Shown: in pieces, positions 37,588 to 47,130 of the stretch
Numbering within the stretch: the stretch's first letter is position 1
Layout: each line of letters begins with the position of its first letter
Origin: Halomonas sp. S3-1-1
GTDB taxonomy: Bacteria > Pseudomonadota > Gammaproteobacteria > Pseudomonadales > Halomonadaceae
DNA: 64,000 nt
Assembly: GCF_023757625.1 (NCBI RefSeq)
Contig: NZ_JALGBZ010000003.1
Coordinates: forward strand, 310,001 to 374,000
Reading direction: 5' to 3'
Translations under genes and position numbers: made by a program
Notes under the pieces: generated by a model
What the model was told of the DNA's origin: nothing
Seen by the model: only the letters and a program-made list of their open reading frames with translations
Database searches by the model: none

Positions 37588-39527
37588 CGCTCGCTTTCGA
37601 GGATTTCAGCCTCCATCGCTTCAAGGTCTTCCTCGGCGGCGAGCCACTGCTGCTCGGCGCTGTCTACGCGCTCCTTACAGCGCGCCTGCTCGGCGAGCGC
37701 CTCAGTTAGCTCCGCCTTGCGTGCCGGGTCGGTGTAGAGCTCAGGATCAGCAAGCGTCTCTTCCACTTTTTCCAGTGCGGCCTGGGCGGCCTCCATCGCC
37801 TTTTCGGCCTGGTCACGCGCTTTTTTCTGCGGCCGCAGCTTTTCTCTGAGCGCCGCGGCGGCCTTGCGTGAGGCCTTACGGTCTACGCTTGGCTGCTGCG
37901 CCTGGCGCTCGCTCTTCTCGACGCGCTCCTCGCGGCGGCTCTCTTCCAGACGCGTCTTGAGCCAGGCGCGGTAGTCGTCCAGATCGCCGTCGAAGGGCTC
38001 GACCCGGTGATCCGCCACCCGCCAGAACTCGTCGACCGTAGCGCGTAGCAGGTGGCGGTCGTGGGACACCAGAATCACCGTGCCCTCGAAGGCCGAAAGC
38101 GCCTGGGTCAGCGCCTCGCGCATCTCCAGATCCAGGTGGTTGGTGGGCTCATCGAGCAGTAACAGGTTCGGCTTTTGCCAAGCCACCAGCGAAAGCGCCA
38201 GGCGCGCTTTCTCGCCGCCGGAGAAGTGGGCGACCGTGGCGAAGGCGTCGTCGCCCTTGAAGCCGAAGCCGCCGAGAAAGTTGCGGATCTCCTGGTCGCT
38301 TGCGGTGGGGGAGAGGCGCTGCACGTGGACGAAGGGCGTAGCGGTGACGTCGAGCCCCTCGAGCTGGTGCTGGGCGAAGTAGCCGATCGCCAGGTGCTCG
38401 CCGGGCACGCGCTTGCCGGCCAGCAGTTCGAGCTCGCCGGTCAGCGTCTTGATCAGCGTCGACTTGCCCGCGCCGTTGGGGCCCAGCAGGCCGATGCGGC
38501 TACCGGGCAGCAGCGTCAGGTTGACCTTGTCGAGCTGAACGGTTTCTTCGGTGTCACCGCGATAGCCCAGGCGTGCGTCGTCGAGCACCAGCAGCGGGTG
38601 CGAGGTCTTGTCGGCGGCGGGCAGGGTGAAGTGGAACGGCGAGTCGACGTGGGCCACGGCGATCTCTTCCATGCGCTCGAGCATCTTCACCCGGCTCTGC
38701 GCCTGGCGCGCCTTGGTCGCCTTGGCCTTAAAGCGGGCGACGAAGCGCTCGATTTCCTCGCGCCTCGCCTGCTGTTTGGCGGCCTGGGCCTGCTGAAGGG
38801 CGAGCTTCTCGGCGCGGGTGCGCTCGAAGCGCGAATAGTTGCCGCGGTAGAGCTCAACGTTTTGCTGGTGCATGTGGACGATGTGATCGCACACCGCGTC
38901 GAGAAAGTCGCGGTCGTGAGAGATCAGCAGCAGCGTGCCCGGGTAGCGGGTCAGCCAGTTCTCGAGCCAGAGCAGCGCGTCGAGGTCCAAGTGGTTGGTT
39001 GGCTCGTCGAGCAGCAGCAAATCAGAGGGCATGAACAGCGTACGCGCCAGGTTCACCCGCATGCGCCAGCCGCCGGAAAAGCTCGATAGCGGCTGGGTCA
39101 GATTCGCTTGTAAAAAGCCCAGGCCGACCAGCAGCTGGGCAGCGCGGGACTCGGCGGTGTAGCCATCGAGGGTTTCGATCAGCCCGTGAAGCTCCGCCTC
39201 GCGGTGGGCGTCATCGGCGCGCTGGGCATCGCGCAATTCCTGCTGCGCCTGGCGCAGGGCAACGTCACCATCCAGCACGTACTCGATGATCGACCGGTCG
39301 AGCGCCTCGACTTCCTGAGCCATGTGGGCCACGCGTTGGCCGCCGCTCATTTCGACATCGCCCTGGTCCGGACCCAGCTCGCCGAGCAGCAGCTTGAAAA
39401 GACTCGACTTGCCGGCGCCGTTGGCGCCGATGATGCCGGCCTTGACGCCATTGTGTAGCGTCAGATCGGCGCCCTCCAGCAGCGTTTGCGTGCCCCGTTG
39501 CAGGGCCACCTGGCGCAGTGCGATCAT
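37584..39527 (-). CDS. ABC-F family ATPase (YheS type)
   Basis: A 647-residue soluble protein with two ABC cassettes: Walker [10 protein letters not shown] with signature [10 protein letters not shown], and GPNGAGKST with [13 protein letters not shown] linker rich in Arg/Lys/Gln (about 245-285) joins them, and a C-terminal coiled coil (about 540-647) follows. No membrane helices. ABC-F proteins act on the ribosome; the N-terminus [22 protein letters not shown] places it in the YheS group. Confidence 0.92.
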   Translation of the reverse strand: MIALRQVALQRGTQTLLEGADLTLHNGVKAGIIGANGAGKSSLFKLLLGELGPDQGDVEMSGGQRVAHMAQEVEALDRSIIEYVLDGDVALRQAQQELRDAQRADDAHREAELHGLIETLDGYTAESRAAQLLVGLGFLQANLTQPLSSFSGGWRMRVNLARTLFMPSDLLLLDEPTNHLDLDALLWLENWLTRYPGTLLLISHDRDFLDAVCDHIVHMHQQNVELYRGNYSRFERTRAEKLALQQAQAAKQQARREEIERFVARFKAKATKARQAQSRVKMLERMEEIAVAHVDSPFHFTLPAADKTSHPLLVLDDARLGYRGDTEETVQLDKVNLTLLPGSRIGLLGPNGAGKSTLIKTLTGELELLAGKRVPGEHLAIGYFAQHQLEGLDVTATPFVHVQRLSPTASDQEIRNFLGGFGFKGDDAFATVAHFSGGEKARLALSLVAWQKPNLLLLDEPTNHLDLEMREALTQALSAFEGTVILVSHDRHLLRATVDEFWRVADHRVEPFDGDLDDYRAWLKTRLEESRREERVEKSERQAQQPSVDRKASRKAAAALREKLRPQKKARDQAEKAMEAAQAALEKVEETLADPELYTDPARKAELTEALAEQARCKERVDSAEQQWLAAEEDLEAMEAEILESER

Positions 39528-39553
39528 GCTTTCTCCCGAATGAGGCGAACGTG

Positions 39554-40126
39554 ATGAGTGATTCTAACCGATCAAAGTGCTTGCAGCAGACACCGCTTTG
39601 GGATTTCGCCTGCGCTTTCTACGCGCTCGACGACGTGGCGCCGGCGTGTTTGACGCTGCAGGACCAGGCCGGGGTCGACGTCTGCGAGCTGCTGTTCCAC
39701 GCCTGGCTTTATTGTCAGCGGCTCAAAGCCAAGCCGGTAGCGCTTGCCCGAGAGCGGCTGGCGCGAGCGCGCTGGCAGCGCGAGATCACCCAGCCGCTTC
39801 GCGCGCTTCGCCAAACGCTCAAGGGCCAAGCGCAACAAAGTGCCTCGATCGCGGCGCTGCGCGAGACGATCAAGCACGCCGAACTCGCCGCCGAAAAAGA
39901 AAACCTGGACGCTTGGCAGGCGTTCGCGCTCGCGCCTCAAAGCGATATTTCAACGCTCGAAGAGCTCGATGAATCATCAAAAAAAGCGAGCGTTTGGCTA
40001 CGATGCCAGCTCTTTTGCGATGATTTCACGACCGATAGCCTCGTTTTCGATAAGCCTTGTGTCCAGATCGAAAACGCTTGGGAGGTGATTGGCACCCGTC
40101 TTGACCCGGTCAAATCAGCGCGCTAG
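39554..40126 (+). CDS. TIGR02444-family protein
   Basis: A 190-residue soluble protein. The N-terminal pattern PLWDFACAFYALDDVAPACLTLQDQAGVDV with LLFHAW is the hallmark of the TIGR02444 family. The function is unknown. The start is the ATG with TGAGG upstream rather than an upstream frame extension. Divergent from the ABC-F gene. Confidence 0.85.
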   Translation: MSDSNRSKCLQQTPLWDFACAFYALDDVAPACLTLQDQAGVDVCELLFHAWLYCQRLKAKPVALARERLARARWQREITQPLRALRQTLKGQAQQSASIAALRETIKHAELAAEKENLDAWQAFALAPQSDISTLEELDESSKKASVWLRCQLFCDDFTTDSLVFDKPCVQIENAWEVIGTRLDPVKSAR

Positions 40127-40283
40127 CCTCAAATTAAGCTATTTTTGAATAACGCATGGCATTTGAGTCGACCGTGCCCGCTTCAAACTTAGCGGGTAAG
40201 GCATCAACGCTGCGCTAGCCGTTATTTAAAAATGGATTTTTGCGCTTTATTTGACGCGCTTACCACTCCAAGGGGAACACTGC

Positions 40284-41330
40284 ATGAAGGCTTACAAGGC
40301 TTTATCAACGCGTTCGGTCACGTCCAAACTTCTTACCTCGGCAAGCGTTGGCGCGCTGCTGTTCGGCCTGAGCGCCGCGGCCCAGGCAGATAACTGGCGT
40401 TACGCCCACGAAGAGTACGAAGGCGACGTTCAGGACGTGTTTGCCCAAGCGTTCAAGGGGTACATCGAAGAGAACTCCGACCATACCGTCCAGGTGTATC
40501 GCTTTGGCGAGCTGGGCGAGTCCGACGACATCATGGAGCAGACCCAGAACGGCATCCTGCAGTTCGTCAACCAGTCGCCCGGCTTTACCGGCGCCTTGAT
40601 TCCCGAAGCGCAAATCTTCTTCATTCCCTACCTGCTGCCTACCGACGAAGAGACCGTTCTGACGTTCTTCGACGAAAGCGAGGCGATCAACGAGATGTTC
40701 CCCGAGCTCTACGCCGAGCAGGGGCTCGAACTTCTTCAGATGTATCCTGAAGGCGAAATGGTCATCACTACCGACGAGCCGATCAGCTCGCCGGAGGATA
40801 TGGATAACAAGAAAATCCGTACCATGACCAACCCGCTGCTCTCCGAGACCTACAGCGCGTTTGGCGCCACGCCGACGCCGCTGCCCTGGGGTGAGGTGTA
40901 CGGCGGCCTGCAGACCGGCATCATCGACGGTCAGGAAAACCCGATCTTCTGGATCGAGTCTGGCGGGCTTTATGAAGTGTCACCGCACCTGACCTTTACC
41001 GGCCACGGCTGGTTCACCACCGCGATGATGGCCAACCAGGACTTCTACGACGGCCTCTCCGAAGAGGACCAGCAGCTGGTTCAGGACGCCACCGAAGCCG
41101 CTTATGAGCAGACCATGGACCACGTCAAGGGGCTGGCCGAGGAGTCACTGGAGAAAATTCAGGAGGCGTCCGACGAAGTCACCGTTACGCGCTTGAACGA
41201 CGAGCAGATCGAAGCGTTTCGCGAGCGCGCCCCGCAGGTCGAGGAAGCCTTCCTCGAGATGACCGGCGAGCGCGGAAGCGAGCTGCTTGAGCAGTTCAAG
41301 GCCGACCTTGAAAACGTTGAAAACGAGTAA
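40284..41330 (+). CDS. teaA: TeaA: ectoine/hydroxyectoine-binding protein
   Basis: A 348-residue periplasmic TRAP binding protein, nearly identical in long stretches to H. elongata TeaA as I remember it (DNWRYAHEEYEGDVQDVFAQ, GELGESDDIMEQTQNGILQF, PLPWGEVYGGLQTGIIDGQE). The signal peptide covers about residues 1-36 (cleavage near AQA/DNW), some 11 residues longer than in H. elongata. ATG with AAGGGGA upstream. It captures ectoine for uptake through TeaBC. A terminator-like hairpin separates it from teaB. Confidence 0.96.
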   Translation: MKAYKALSTRSVTSKLLTSASVGALLFGLSAAAQADNWRYAHEEYEGDVQDVFAQAFKGYIEENSDHTVQVYRFGELGESDDIMEQTQNGILQFVNQSPGFTGALIPEAQIFFIPYLLPTDEETVLTFFDESEAINEMFPELYAEQGLELLQMYPEGEMVITTDEPISSPEDMDNKKIRTMTNPLLSETYSAFGATPTPLPWGEVYGGLQTGIIDGQENPIFWIESGGLYEVSPHLTFTGHGWFTTAMMANQDFYDGLSEEDQQLVQDATEAAYEQTMDHVKGLAEESLEKIQEASDEVTVTRLNDEQIEAFRERAPQVEEAFLEMTGERGSELLEQFKADLENVENE

Positions 41331-41394
41331 GCGCGTTGTCTCCGGTGGGACGATGATCCCACCGGCTTCGCCGCACGCCTATCTCGAGTAACGC

Positions 41395-41420
41395 AAGGGG
41401 CAGCCACGGCTGCCCTTTTT
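41395..41420 (+). terminator. Terminator/attenuator between teaA and teaB
   Basis: A seven-base-pair GC stem (41398-41404 with 41409-41415), extended by A-T pairs, loop CACG, then five T. A second hairpin without a T tract (41342-41350 with 41357-41365) lies just upstream. Partial termination here would yield more TeaA than TeaBC. Confidence 0.75.
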
Positions 41421-41523
41421 AGTGTTCCTGGAGATGCGTTTTGAATGCACTTTATCCGCGCCTTTTAACCGCAATGCCGCTCGTATTGACGGGCGAAGCG
41501 CAGGCGCTGACAGGAGAGTAGCC

Positions 41524-42102
41524 ATGACCGAAGAGGAAGCAGAAGCCAACTATCGCTCGGGGCTTCCCGGCGTTTTGGGGGTGATCGACACCGCAATTAG
41601 CAAAGTCGAATCAGTGATTCTGGCGCTGGGGGTTTTGCTAATGGCGCTGAATACGGTCATCAACGTCGTTGCCCGATTCGTGTTCGGCAACAGCATCATG
41701 TTCTCCGGCGAGCTCAACCGGATTCTCATCATCATGATTACTTTCGCGGGGATCGGCTACGCCGCCCGCCACGGCCGTCATATCCGTATGTCGGCCATTT
41801 ACGATGCGCTGCCGGTGGGCGGGCGCCGCGCGCTGATGGTCGTGATTTCGCTGTTCACCTCGCTCGTGATGTTCTTTTTGCTCTACTACTCGGTGATCTA
41901 CATCCTCGATCTCTACAGCAAGGGGCGGGTGCTGCCGGCGCTCAGCCTGCCGGTGTGGATGATCTACGTGTGGGTGCCGATGGGGTTTTTGATCACCGCC
42001 ATTCAATACCTGCTGACCGCCATCAAGAACCTGACCAGCCACGACGTCTATCTCTCGACCGGCGTTGTGGATGGGTACAAGGACACGGAAACGGAAGTTT
42101 AA
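41524..42102 (+). CDS. teaB: TeaB: ectoine TRAP transporter small permease
   Basis: A 192-residue membrane protein with four helices (about 22-45, 55-75, 95-120, 137-160) and the DctQ-type motif [34 protein letters not shown] at 41524 with AGGAGAG upstream; the frame extends further upstream but over the terminator region. It bridges TeaA and TeaC. Confidence 0.94.
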   Translation: MTEEEAEANYRSGLPGVLGVIDTAISKVESVILALGVLLMALNTVINVVARFVFGNSIMFSGELNRILIIMITFAGIGYAARHGRHIRMSAIYDALPVGGRRALMVVISLFTSLVMFFLLYYSVIYILDLYSKGRVLPALSLPVWMIYVWVPMGFLITAIQYLLTAIKNLTSHDVYLSTGVVDGYKDTETEV

Positions 42103-42131
42103 CAAGGGCCACGCGGGCTTAGGGGAACACG

Positions 42132-43415
42132 ATGACGACGATAATGGTAGTGACCATGATCGCCCTGCTGCTGCTGGGCTTTCCCATGATGGTTCCGCTG
42201 ATCACTGCCGCGGTGATCGGCTTTTACATGATGTTCAACGGCTTTGGCCAGATGGATACGTTGATTCAGCAGATGATGGCGGGCATCCGGCCAGCCTCGT
42301 TGATTGCGGTGCCGATGTTCATTCTCGCCGCCGACATCATGACCCGAGGCCAGTCGGCCAACCGCCTGATCGAAATGGTGATGTCTTTCATCGGCCACAT
42401 CAAGGGTGGGCTTGCGGTCAGCACTGCAGCGTCGTGCACGCTGTTTGGCGCGGTATCCGGCTCGACCCAGGCAACGGTGGTGGCGGTGGGCTCACCGCTT
42501 CGTCCAAGGATGCTTAAAGCGGGCTACTCGGACTCGTTTACGCTGGCGCTGATCATCAACGCCAGCGACATTGCGTTTTTGATTCCGCCGAGTATCGGCA
42601 TGATCATTTACGGCGTTATTTCCGGCACTTCGATCGGCGAGCTCTTCATCGCCGGTATCGGGCCAGGGCTTCTGATTCTTTTCATGTTTTCGGCGTACTG
42701 CATCGTTTATGCGATCGTCAAGGACGTCCCCACCGAGCCGCGCGCGAGCTGGAAGACCCGCGCGCTGGCAGTAAAAGATGCGCTCTGGCCGCTGGGCTTT
42801 CCGGTCATCATCGTCGGCGGTATCTACGGCGGCGTGTTCAGCCCCACGGAAGCGGCGGCGGCCTGCGTGCTTTACGCGGTGCTTCTGGAGTTCGTGGTGT
42901 TTCGCTCGCTGAAAATGACCGATATCTACGCCATCGCAAAATCTACCGGCTTGATCACGGCGGTGGTGTTCATTCTGGTGGCAGTGGGTAACGGCTTCTC
43001 CTGGATCATCTCGTTTGCCCAGATTCCTCAGGCCATTCTCGAAGCGGTGGGGGTCAACGACGCTGGGCCGACCGGCGTTTTGATCGCGATCTGCGTGTCG
43101 TTTTTCGTTGCCTGCATGTTCGTCGACCCGATTGTAGTGATTCTGGTGCTCACGCCGATCTTCGCGCCGGCGGTGGCCGCCACGGGCCTCGACCCGGTGC
43201 TGGTGGGTATTTTGATCACGCTGCAGGTGGCGATCGGCTCGGCGACGCCACCGTTTGGCTGCGATATCTTCACCGCGATCGCTATCTTTAAGCGCCCGTA
43301 CTGGGACGTGATCAAGGGCACGCCGCCGTTCATCTTCATTTTGATACTCGCCGCAGCGCTTCTGATCATGTTCCCGCAAATTGCGCTGTTTCTACGCGAT
43401 GTGGCCTTTCGCTAG
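42132..43415 (+). CDS. teaC: TeaC: ectoine TRAP transporter large permease
   Basis: A 427-residue DctM-type subunit with about 12 hydrophobic segments. Motifs: ASCTLFGAVSGSTQATVVAVGSPL, NASDIAFLIPPSIGMIIYG, FSPTEAAAACVLYA and ATPPFGCDIFTAIAIF. It forms the Na+-coupled ectoine channel with TeaB. Thirty bases separate it from teaD. Confidence 0.95.
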   Translation: MTTIMVVTMIALLLLGFPMMVPLITAAVIGFYMMFNGFGQMDTLIQQMMAGIRPASLIAVPMFILAADIMTRGQSANRLIEMVMSFIGHIKGGLAVSTAASCTLFGAVSGSTQATVVAVGSPLRPRMLKAGYSDSFTLALIINASDIAFLIPPSIGMIIYGVISGTSIGELFIAGIGPGLLILFMFSAYCIVYAIVKDVPTEPRASWKTRALAVKDALWPLGFPVIIVGGIYGGVFSPTEAAAACVLYAVLLEFVVFRSLKMTDIYAIAKSTGLITAVVFILVAVGNGFSWIISFAQIPQAILEAVGVNDAGPTGVLIAICVSFFVACMFVDPIVVILVLTPIFAPAVAATGLDPVLVGILITLQVAIGSATPPFGCDIFTAIAIFKRPYWDVIKGTPPFIFILILAAALLIMFPQIALFLRDVAFR

Positions 43416-43445
43416 GTGACCGGATCATAAAAAGGGGAGACACCC

Positions 43446-43889
43446 ATGTTTCATCGTATCCTGGTACCGGTGGATGGCTCGAAGGGCGCGGTCAAGGCGC
43501 TCGAGAAAGCGGTGAGCTTGCATCTGTTGACCGGCGCGGAGCTCTACATACTCTGCGTCTTCAAGCATCACAGCCTGCTCGAGGCGTCGCTTTCCATGGT
43601 GCGCCCGAGCAAGCTCGACATTCCCGACGACGCGCTCAAGGAGTACGCCGCGGAAATCGCCGTCTACGCCAAGGCACTCGCGGTGGAGCTTGGCGCTGAC
43701 GCCACTCGGGTGCGCGCCTTCGTCAAGGGCGGGCGACCGTCGCGCACGATCGTACGCTTTGCGCGAAAGCGCGAGTGCGATTTGACCGTGATCGGCGCCC
43801 AGGGTACCAACGGCGACAAGAATCTGCTGCTCGGCAGCGTGTCACAGCGCGTTGCCGGGGCATCGCACTGCCCCACCCTGGTGGTGTAA
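43446..43889 (+). CDS. teaD: TeaD: universal stress protein regulating ectoine uptake
   Basis: A 147-residue UspA-fold protein. The ATP-binding signature is at the C-terminus ([20 protein letters not shown], the G-2x-G-9x-G-S type). In H. elongata TeaD binds ATP and restrains TeaABC activity. ATG with AAAGGGGAGA upstream; same transcript as teaBC. Confidence 0.94.
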   Translation: MFHRILVPVDGSKGAVKALEKAVSLHLLTGAELYILCVFKHHSLLEASLSMVRPSKLDIPDDALKEYAAEIAVYAKALAVELGADATRVRAFVKGGRPSRTIVRFARKRECDLTVIGAQGTNGDKNLLLGSVSQRVAGASHCPTLVV

Positions 43890-44013
43890 TCTTGAAACCG
43901 CAGTTTTAAACCTTTGGCCCACAAAGGGGTCTTAACCAGACAGGCGTCGCGTATACGCTTTTGCGACCCAGAATTCTCTAGCCGGCGCACAGCGTCTTGA
44001 AGAAGGTTTACAC

Positions 44014-44706
44014 ATGAAAGCAATGGTCTCTACAACGTTCAAAACCGCGGCTTTGACCGGGCTTCTTTTGGTGGCGCCGTTCGCCGCCGCCGAGCCGGAA
44101 ACCGACGAGCAGCGCTTGGCCTACAGCCTTGGGGTTACGCTTGGCGAAAGCATGAAGGCAGATATCGAGGATCTCGATATCGATACCTTCACAAACGGCA
44201 TGCGCGACGTGTTCGAAGACAACGAGCTGGCGCTTTCCGAAGAAGAGATGATGGAAACCCTGGTCGCCTTCCAGCAGCGCTCCATGCAGGAACGTGAAGA
44301 GCAGGCGGCGGAAATCGCCGAGATGAATCAGCAGGAAGGCGAGGAGTATTTGGCCGAAAATGCCGAGCGTGACGATGTCGAAGTCACCGAGTCTGGCCTG
44401 CAGTACGAAGTGCTCGAGTCAGGCGATGGCGAATCCCCCGGCCCCGAAGACACCGTCGAGGTGAACTACGAAGGCATGCTGCTCGATGGCACCGTGTTCG
44501 ACAGCTCTTTCGAGCGTGGCGAGTCGGTCACCTTCCAGGTCAACCAGGTGATCGAAGGCTGGCAGGAAGCGCTGCAGATGATGAGCGTCGGCGACAAGTG
44601 GATGATCTACATCCCCTCCGAGCTCGCCTACGGCGAAAACGGCCAAGGCCCGATCGGTCCCAACGAAATGCTCACTTTCCGCGTCGAGCTGCTGGGTATC
44701 GAGTAA
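44014..44706 (+). CDS. FKBP-type peptidyl-prolyl isomerase
   Basis: A 230-residue exported protein: signal peptide at residues 1-26 (cleavage near AAA/EPE), an acidic helical dimerisation domain (about 30-120, with DEQRLAYSLGVTLGESM), and an FKBP domain (ESGLQYEVLESGDGESPG to GPNEMLTFRVELLGIE). Architecture as in FkpA/Mip, which fold periplasmic proteins. ATG with AGAAGG upstream. Confidence 0.93.
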   Translation: MKAMVSTTFKTAALTGLLLVAPFAAAEPETDEQRLAYSLGVTLGESMKADIEDLDIDTFTNGMRDVFEDNELALSEEEMMETLVAFQQRSMQEREEQAAEIAEMNQQEGEEYLAENAERDDVEVTESGLQYEVLESGDGESPGPEDTVEVNYEGMLLDGTVFDSSFERGESVTFQVNQVIEGWQEALQMMSVGDKWMIYIPSELAYGENGQGPIGPNEMLTFRVELLGIE

Positions 44707-44732
44707 TCACTTCCCCACGCCTTGACCGCACT

Positions 44733-44757
44733 GCGCCGCCCGAGGGCGGCGCTTTTG
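44733..44757 (+). terminator. Intrinsic terminator after the FKBP gene
   Basis: A perfect eight-base-pair stem (44733-44740 with 44745-44752), loop CGAG, then TTTTGTT. Confidence 0.85.
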
Positions 44758-44788
44758 TTGCATTGAGCGTTCACGTCAGCGGCGCTGG

Positions 44789-45397
44789 CTAACCGGTGCC
44801 CCGCTCGAGCTCGCGATCCAGTGCCGACACCAGCGCCGACGGCGTGGGTGAATAAAGCACCCGCTCAAGAATCTCTCCCTCCCGATTGACGAGAAAGAGC
44901 CCGGCGGTGTGGTCCACGGTATAGGCCATGGAGGAATCCGGCGCCTCCCGGCGCTGCCACACCACGCCGTAGCGCTCGGCCACGTCCGCAAGCTCTCCGG
45001 GGGAGCCGACCAGCCCTACGAACTCGCTGCCGAAGGTCTCCATGTACTCGCGCATCCGCGCCAGGGTGTCGCGCTCGAGATCCACCGTGACCATGACCGG
45101 GACGATCCGCTCGCGGGTAGCGTCATCGAACTGCTCCAGCGCCTGGCGTTTGACGGCCAGCGTAATCGGGCAGACGTCCGGGCAGTACGTATAGCCGAAC
45201 GTCACCACCGCGATCTGATCCTCATCAAGGTGGGAAAGCGAAAAGGCGCCGTCGGTCGAGGCCATGGCGATCGGCCCGCCGCGCGGCGCATCGCTTTTTT
45301 GCCCGGCGCCGGTCAGCAACAGCGCCAGCGCGCCAAGCCCGCCCAGTACCAAAAGCAGGGCCGCGATCACCTCGCGGCGTTTGAGAAGTGCGTGCAT
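44789..45397 (-). CDS. SCO1/SenC-family copper chaperone
   Basis: A 202-residue membrane-anchored thioredoxin-fold protein. One N-terminal helix (about 10-30), then the copper-binding motif CPDVCP in FGYTYCPDVCPITLAVK and a distal histidine in AYTVDHTAGLFLVN. Sco proteins assemble the CuA site of cytochrome oxidase. One base separates it from the FixH-like gene upstream. Confidence 0.93.
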   Translation of the reverse strand: MHALLKRREVIAALLLVLGGLGALALLLTGAGQKSDAPRGGPIAMASTDGAFSLSHLDEDQIAVVTFGYTYCPDVCPITLAVKRQALEQFDDATRERIVPVMVTVDLERDTLARMREYMETFGSEFVGLVGSPGELADVAERYGVVWQRREAPDSSMAYTVDHTAGLFLVNREGEILERVLYSPTPSALVSALDRELERGTG

Positions 45398-45398
45398 G

Positions 45399-45899
45399 CT
45401 AACTCCGGGTAACCTCGAAATCGAACCAGCTGCCGATTTTACCGCTAGGCGTGGTCACCACCACCCGCGCCCGCCAGGCCATGACCGCCTGAGTGCAGAG
45501 CCCGACCTGCCCCTGGCCGTGGAAGTGGCCCGGCGCGGTGGTGATCAGATCGAAGTGGTGGCGGCCCATTTCCATGTCGCGGCCGATGAATTCAACGCTT
45601 GCCTGGCGCGCCGGCACGCCCTTGACGGTCACCTCGAGCGGTAGAACGTTGAGCGCCTCGATGGGCCCATCCACGTCCACCGCGAAGCTCAGTACGCCGT
45701 TATCTAACGGCGCCGAGCAGGCGCCGGTGTGCAGCGCGCAGCCCGGGTTGGGCGCAAACCAGGTGATCTCGCTGTCGTCGCGCAGCCAGCTGTTCAAGCC
45801 GTACGTCAGGCACGCCATCAGCGCCAGGGCGGTGACCAGCATGAGTACGTTGAGCAGTGGAAAAGCGCGAGAATGTCCCAACGGGGTTCGCTTGTTCAT
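45399..45899 (-). CDS. FixH-like membrane-anchored protein
   Basis: A 166-residue protein with one N-terminal helix (about 14-36) and a periplasmic beta-rich domain with paired cysteines (PGCALHTGACSAPL, GLCTQAVMAWRARV). It resembles small proteins encoded with Sco in oxidase-assembly loci, of FixH-like type; the family assignment is tentative. It shares a transcript with the Sco gene. A 14-base direct repeat duplicates its start region. Confidence 0.7.
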   Translation of the reverse strand: MNKRTPLGHSRAFPLLNVLMLVTALALMACLTYGLNSWLRDDSEITWFAPNPGCALHTGACSAPLDNGVLSFAVDVDGPIEALNVLPLEVTVKGVPARQASVEFIGRDMEMGRHHFDLITTAPGHFHGQGQVGLCTQAVMAWRARVVVTTPSGKIGSWFDFEVTRS

Positions 45900-45923
45900 G
45901 GCAGCGTTGGCTTGTTCATGGCA
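45890..45923 (-). repeat. 14-base direct repeat at the FixH-like gene start
   Basis: The same 14 bases occur at 45890-45903 and 45910-45923 (20-base period). Each includes the ATG context on the minus strand. The upstream copy opens a seven-codon frame (MNKPTLP) whose TGA overlaps the gene's ATG. Confidence 0.85.
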
Positions 45924-46034
45924 AAAGCGTCACGATACGACCACAGGGCAGAGAAGATACTGCATGGTAGCAGCTAAGCGACGCCGACGAGCAGTCAGGA
46001 TGTCGAATATCGCGCGTCAATCGAAGGAGCATCG

Positions 46035-46952
46035 ATGAACAGCATTACCGGAGCGCTGGGGCCGCTCTTTATCTTGATTCTACTGGGCGGGGTCATCGGC
46101 TACCGGCGCTGGCCGAGCCTTGAGTTCTGGGCGCAAATGGAAAAACTCATCTATTTCGTGCTGTTCCCCGCCATGCTGGTGGCAACGCTTGCCACGGCGG
46201 ACGTAAGCCAAGTGCCCGTGGCAAGGCTTGCGGCGGTGCTGCTGGGGGCGATCGGGCTCATGACGGGGCTGCTCTGGAGGCTGCGTGAATGGATCCGGCT
46301 GGACGCACCGGCGTTCACCTCCGTTTTTCAGGGCGCGATTCGCTTCAACACCTACGTGGGCGTGGCTGGCGCCGGGGCCCTGCACGGAAGCGCCGGGGTG
46401 ACCACCGCGGCGGTCGCGGTGGCGGTCATGGTGCCGGTGGTCAACATCCTTTGCGTGGCGAGCTTCATCCGGGCCGGCACGCTAGGGCAGGCAAGCCTGG
46501 GGCAAAGCGCGCTAACGCTTTTGAAGAACCCGCTGATTCTAGCCTGCCTGGCGGGGATCTTTTTGAACGTAAGCGGCATTGGCCTTCCCGGCTGGAGCGC
46601 CAGTGCCGCAGAGCTACTGGGCCGCGCCGCGCTGCCGCTGGGGCTGGTGGCGGTAGGCGTGGCGCTTCGCCCGGCGGCGCTGTGGCGCCTGGACCGCGGT
46701 ACGCTGACTACTAACGTGGCCAAGCTTTTGCTCATGCCGCTGGTCGTGCTGCTGCTCGCCTGGGCGCTGGGGCTCGACCCCTTGAGCCGCGACGTAGCGC
46801 TTTTATTTGCCGCGCTGCCCACGGCGACCTCGGCCTATATCCTGGCTCGCCAACTGGGCGGCGACGCGGAACTGATGGCCGCGATCATCACAGGACAAAC
46901 GCTTTTAGCCATGCTGACGCTGCCGCTGTGGCTAAAACTGGCGGGCGGGTAA
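46035..46952 (+). CDS. AEC-family (auxin efflux carrier type) transporter
   Basis: A 305-residue membrane protein with ten hydrophobic segments in two bundles. Family features: LGPLFILILLGGVIGYRRW at the start, QGAIRFNTYVGVAGAGALHG and the C-terminal AALPTATSAYILARQLGGD. Bacterial members transport malonate, malate or similar acids; the substrate is not predictable. ATG with AAGGAG upstream. Confidence 0.9.
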   Translation: MNSITGALGPLFILILLGGVIGYRRWPSLEFWAQMEKLIYFVLFPAMLVATLATADVSQVPVARLAAVLLGAIGLMTGLLWRLREWIRLDAPAFTSVFQGAIRFNTYVGVAGAGALHGSAGVTTAAVAVAVMVPVVNILCVASFIRAGTLGQASLGQSALTLLKNPLILACLAGIFLNVSGIGLPGWSASAAELLGRAALPLGLVAVGVALRPAALWRLDRGTLTTNVAKLLLMPLVVLLLAWALGLDPLSRDVALLFAALPTATSAYILARQLGGDAELMAAIITGQTLLAMLTLPLWLKLAGG

Positions 46953-46980
46953 AAATAAATAAAAAGTATTCGCATTTGTG

Positions 46981-47009
46981 TTGACGCGGTAAATGAGAAT
47001 TATTATATT
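46981..47009 (+). promoter_or_regulatory. Sigma-70 promoter with embedded Fur-box-like site
   Basis: The -35 is TTGACG at 46981-46986 and the -10 is TATATT at 47004-47009, with a 17-base spacer. Inside the spacer and -10, AAATGAGAATTATTATATT (46991-47009) resembles a Fur box: TGAGAAT-T-ATTATAT matches 11 of 14 positions of the 7-1-7 form. The promoter points rightward to the candidate RNA. Confidence 0.65.
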
Positions 47010-47015
47010 GTCCTT

Positions 47016-47130
47016 GCTGGCGTTTGATGAGACGTCACAACCAGGGCAGCGGGACTTTTTCTGTCATGGTTTCTCCCTCTCATTGCTAGTCACGGTCTTT
47101 TGCCACTCCTCTGGAGTGGCTTTCTTTTTT
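47016..47130 (+). ncRNA. Candidate iron-responsive small RNA
   Basis: Predicted transcript of about 115 bases, from about seven bases after the -10 to the T tract of a strong terminator. It contains no convincing ORF. A pyrimidine-rich, probably unpaired segment at 47070-47093 includes CTCATTGCTAGTCAC, loosely like the target-binding core of RyhB. The ends are estimates. No expression evidence is available. Confidence 0.45.

Noticed and set aside
40177-40196. Hairpin before teaA as a terminator of the TIGR02444-family gene
   Set aside because: The stem is only six base pairs with an eight-base loop, and no T tract follows.
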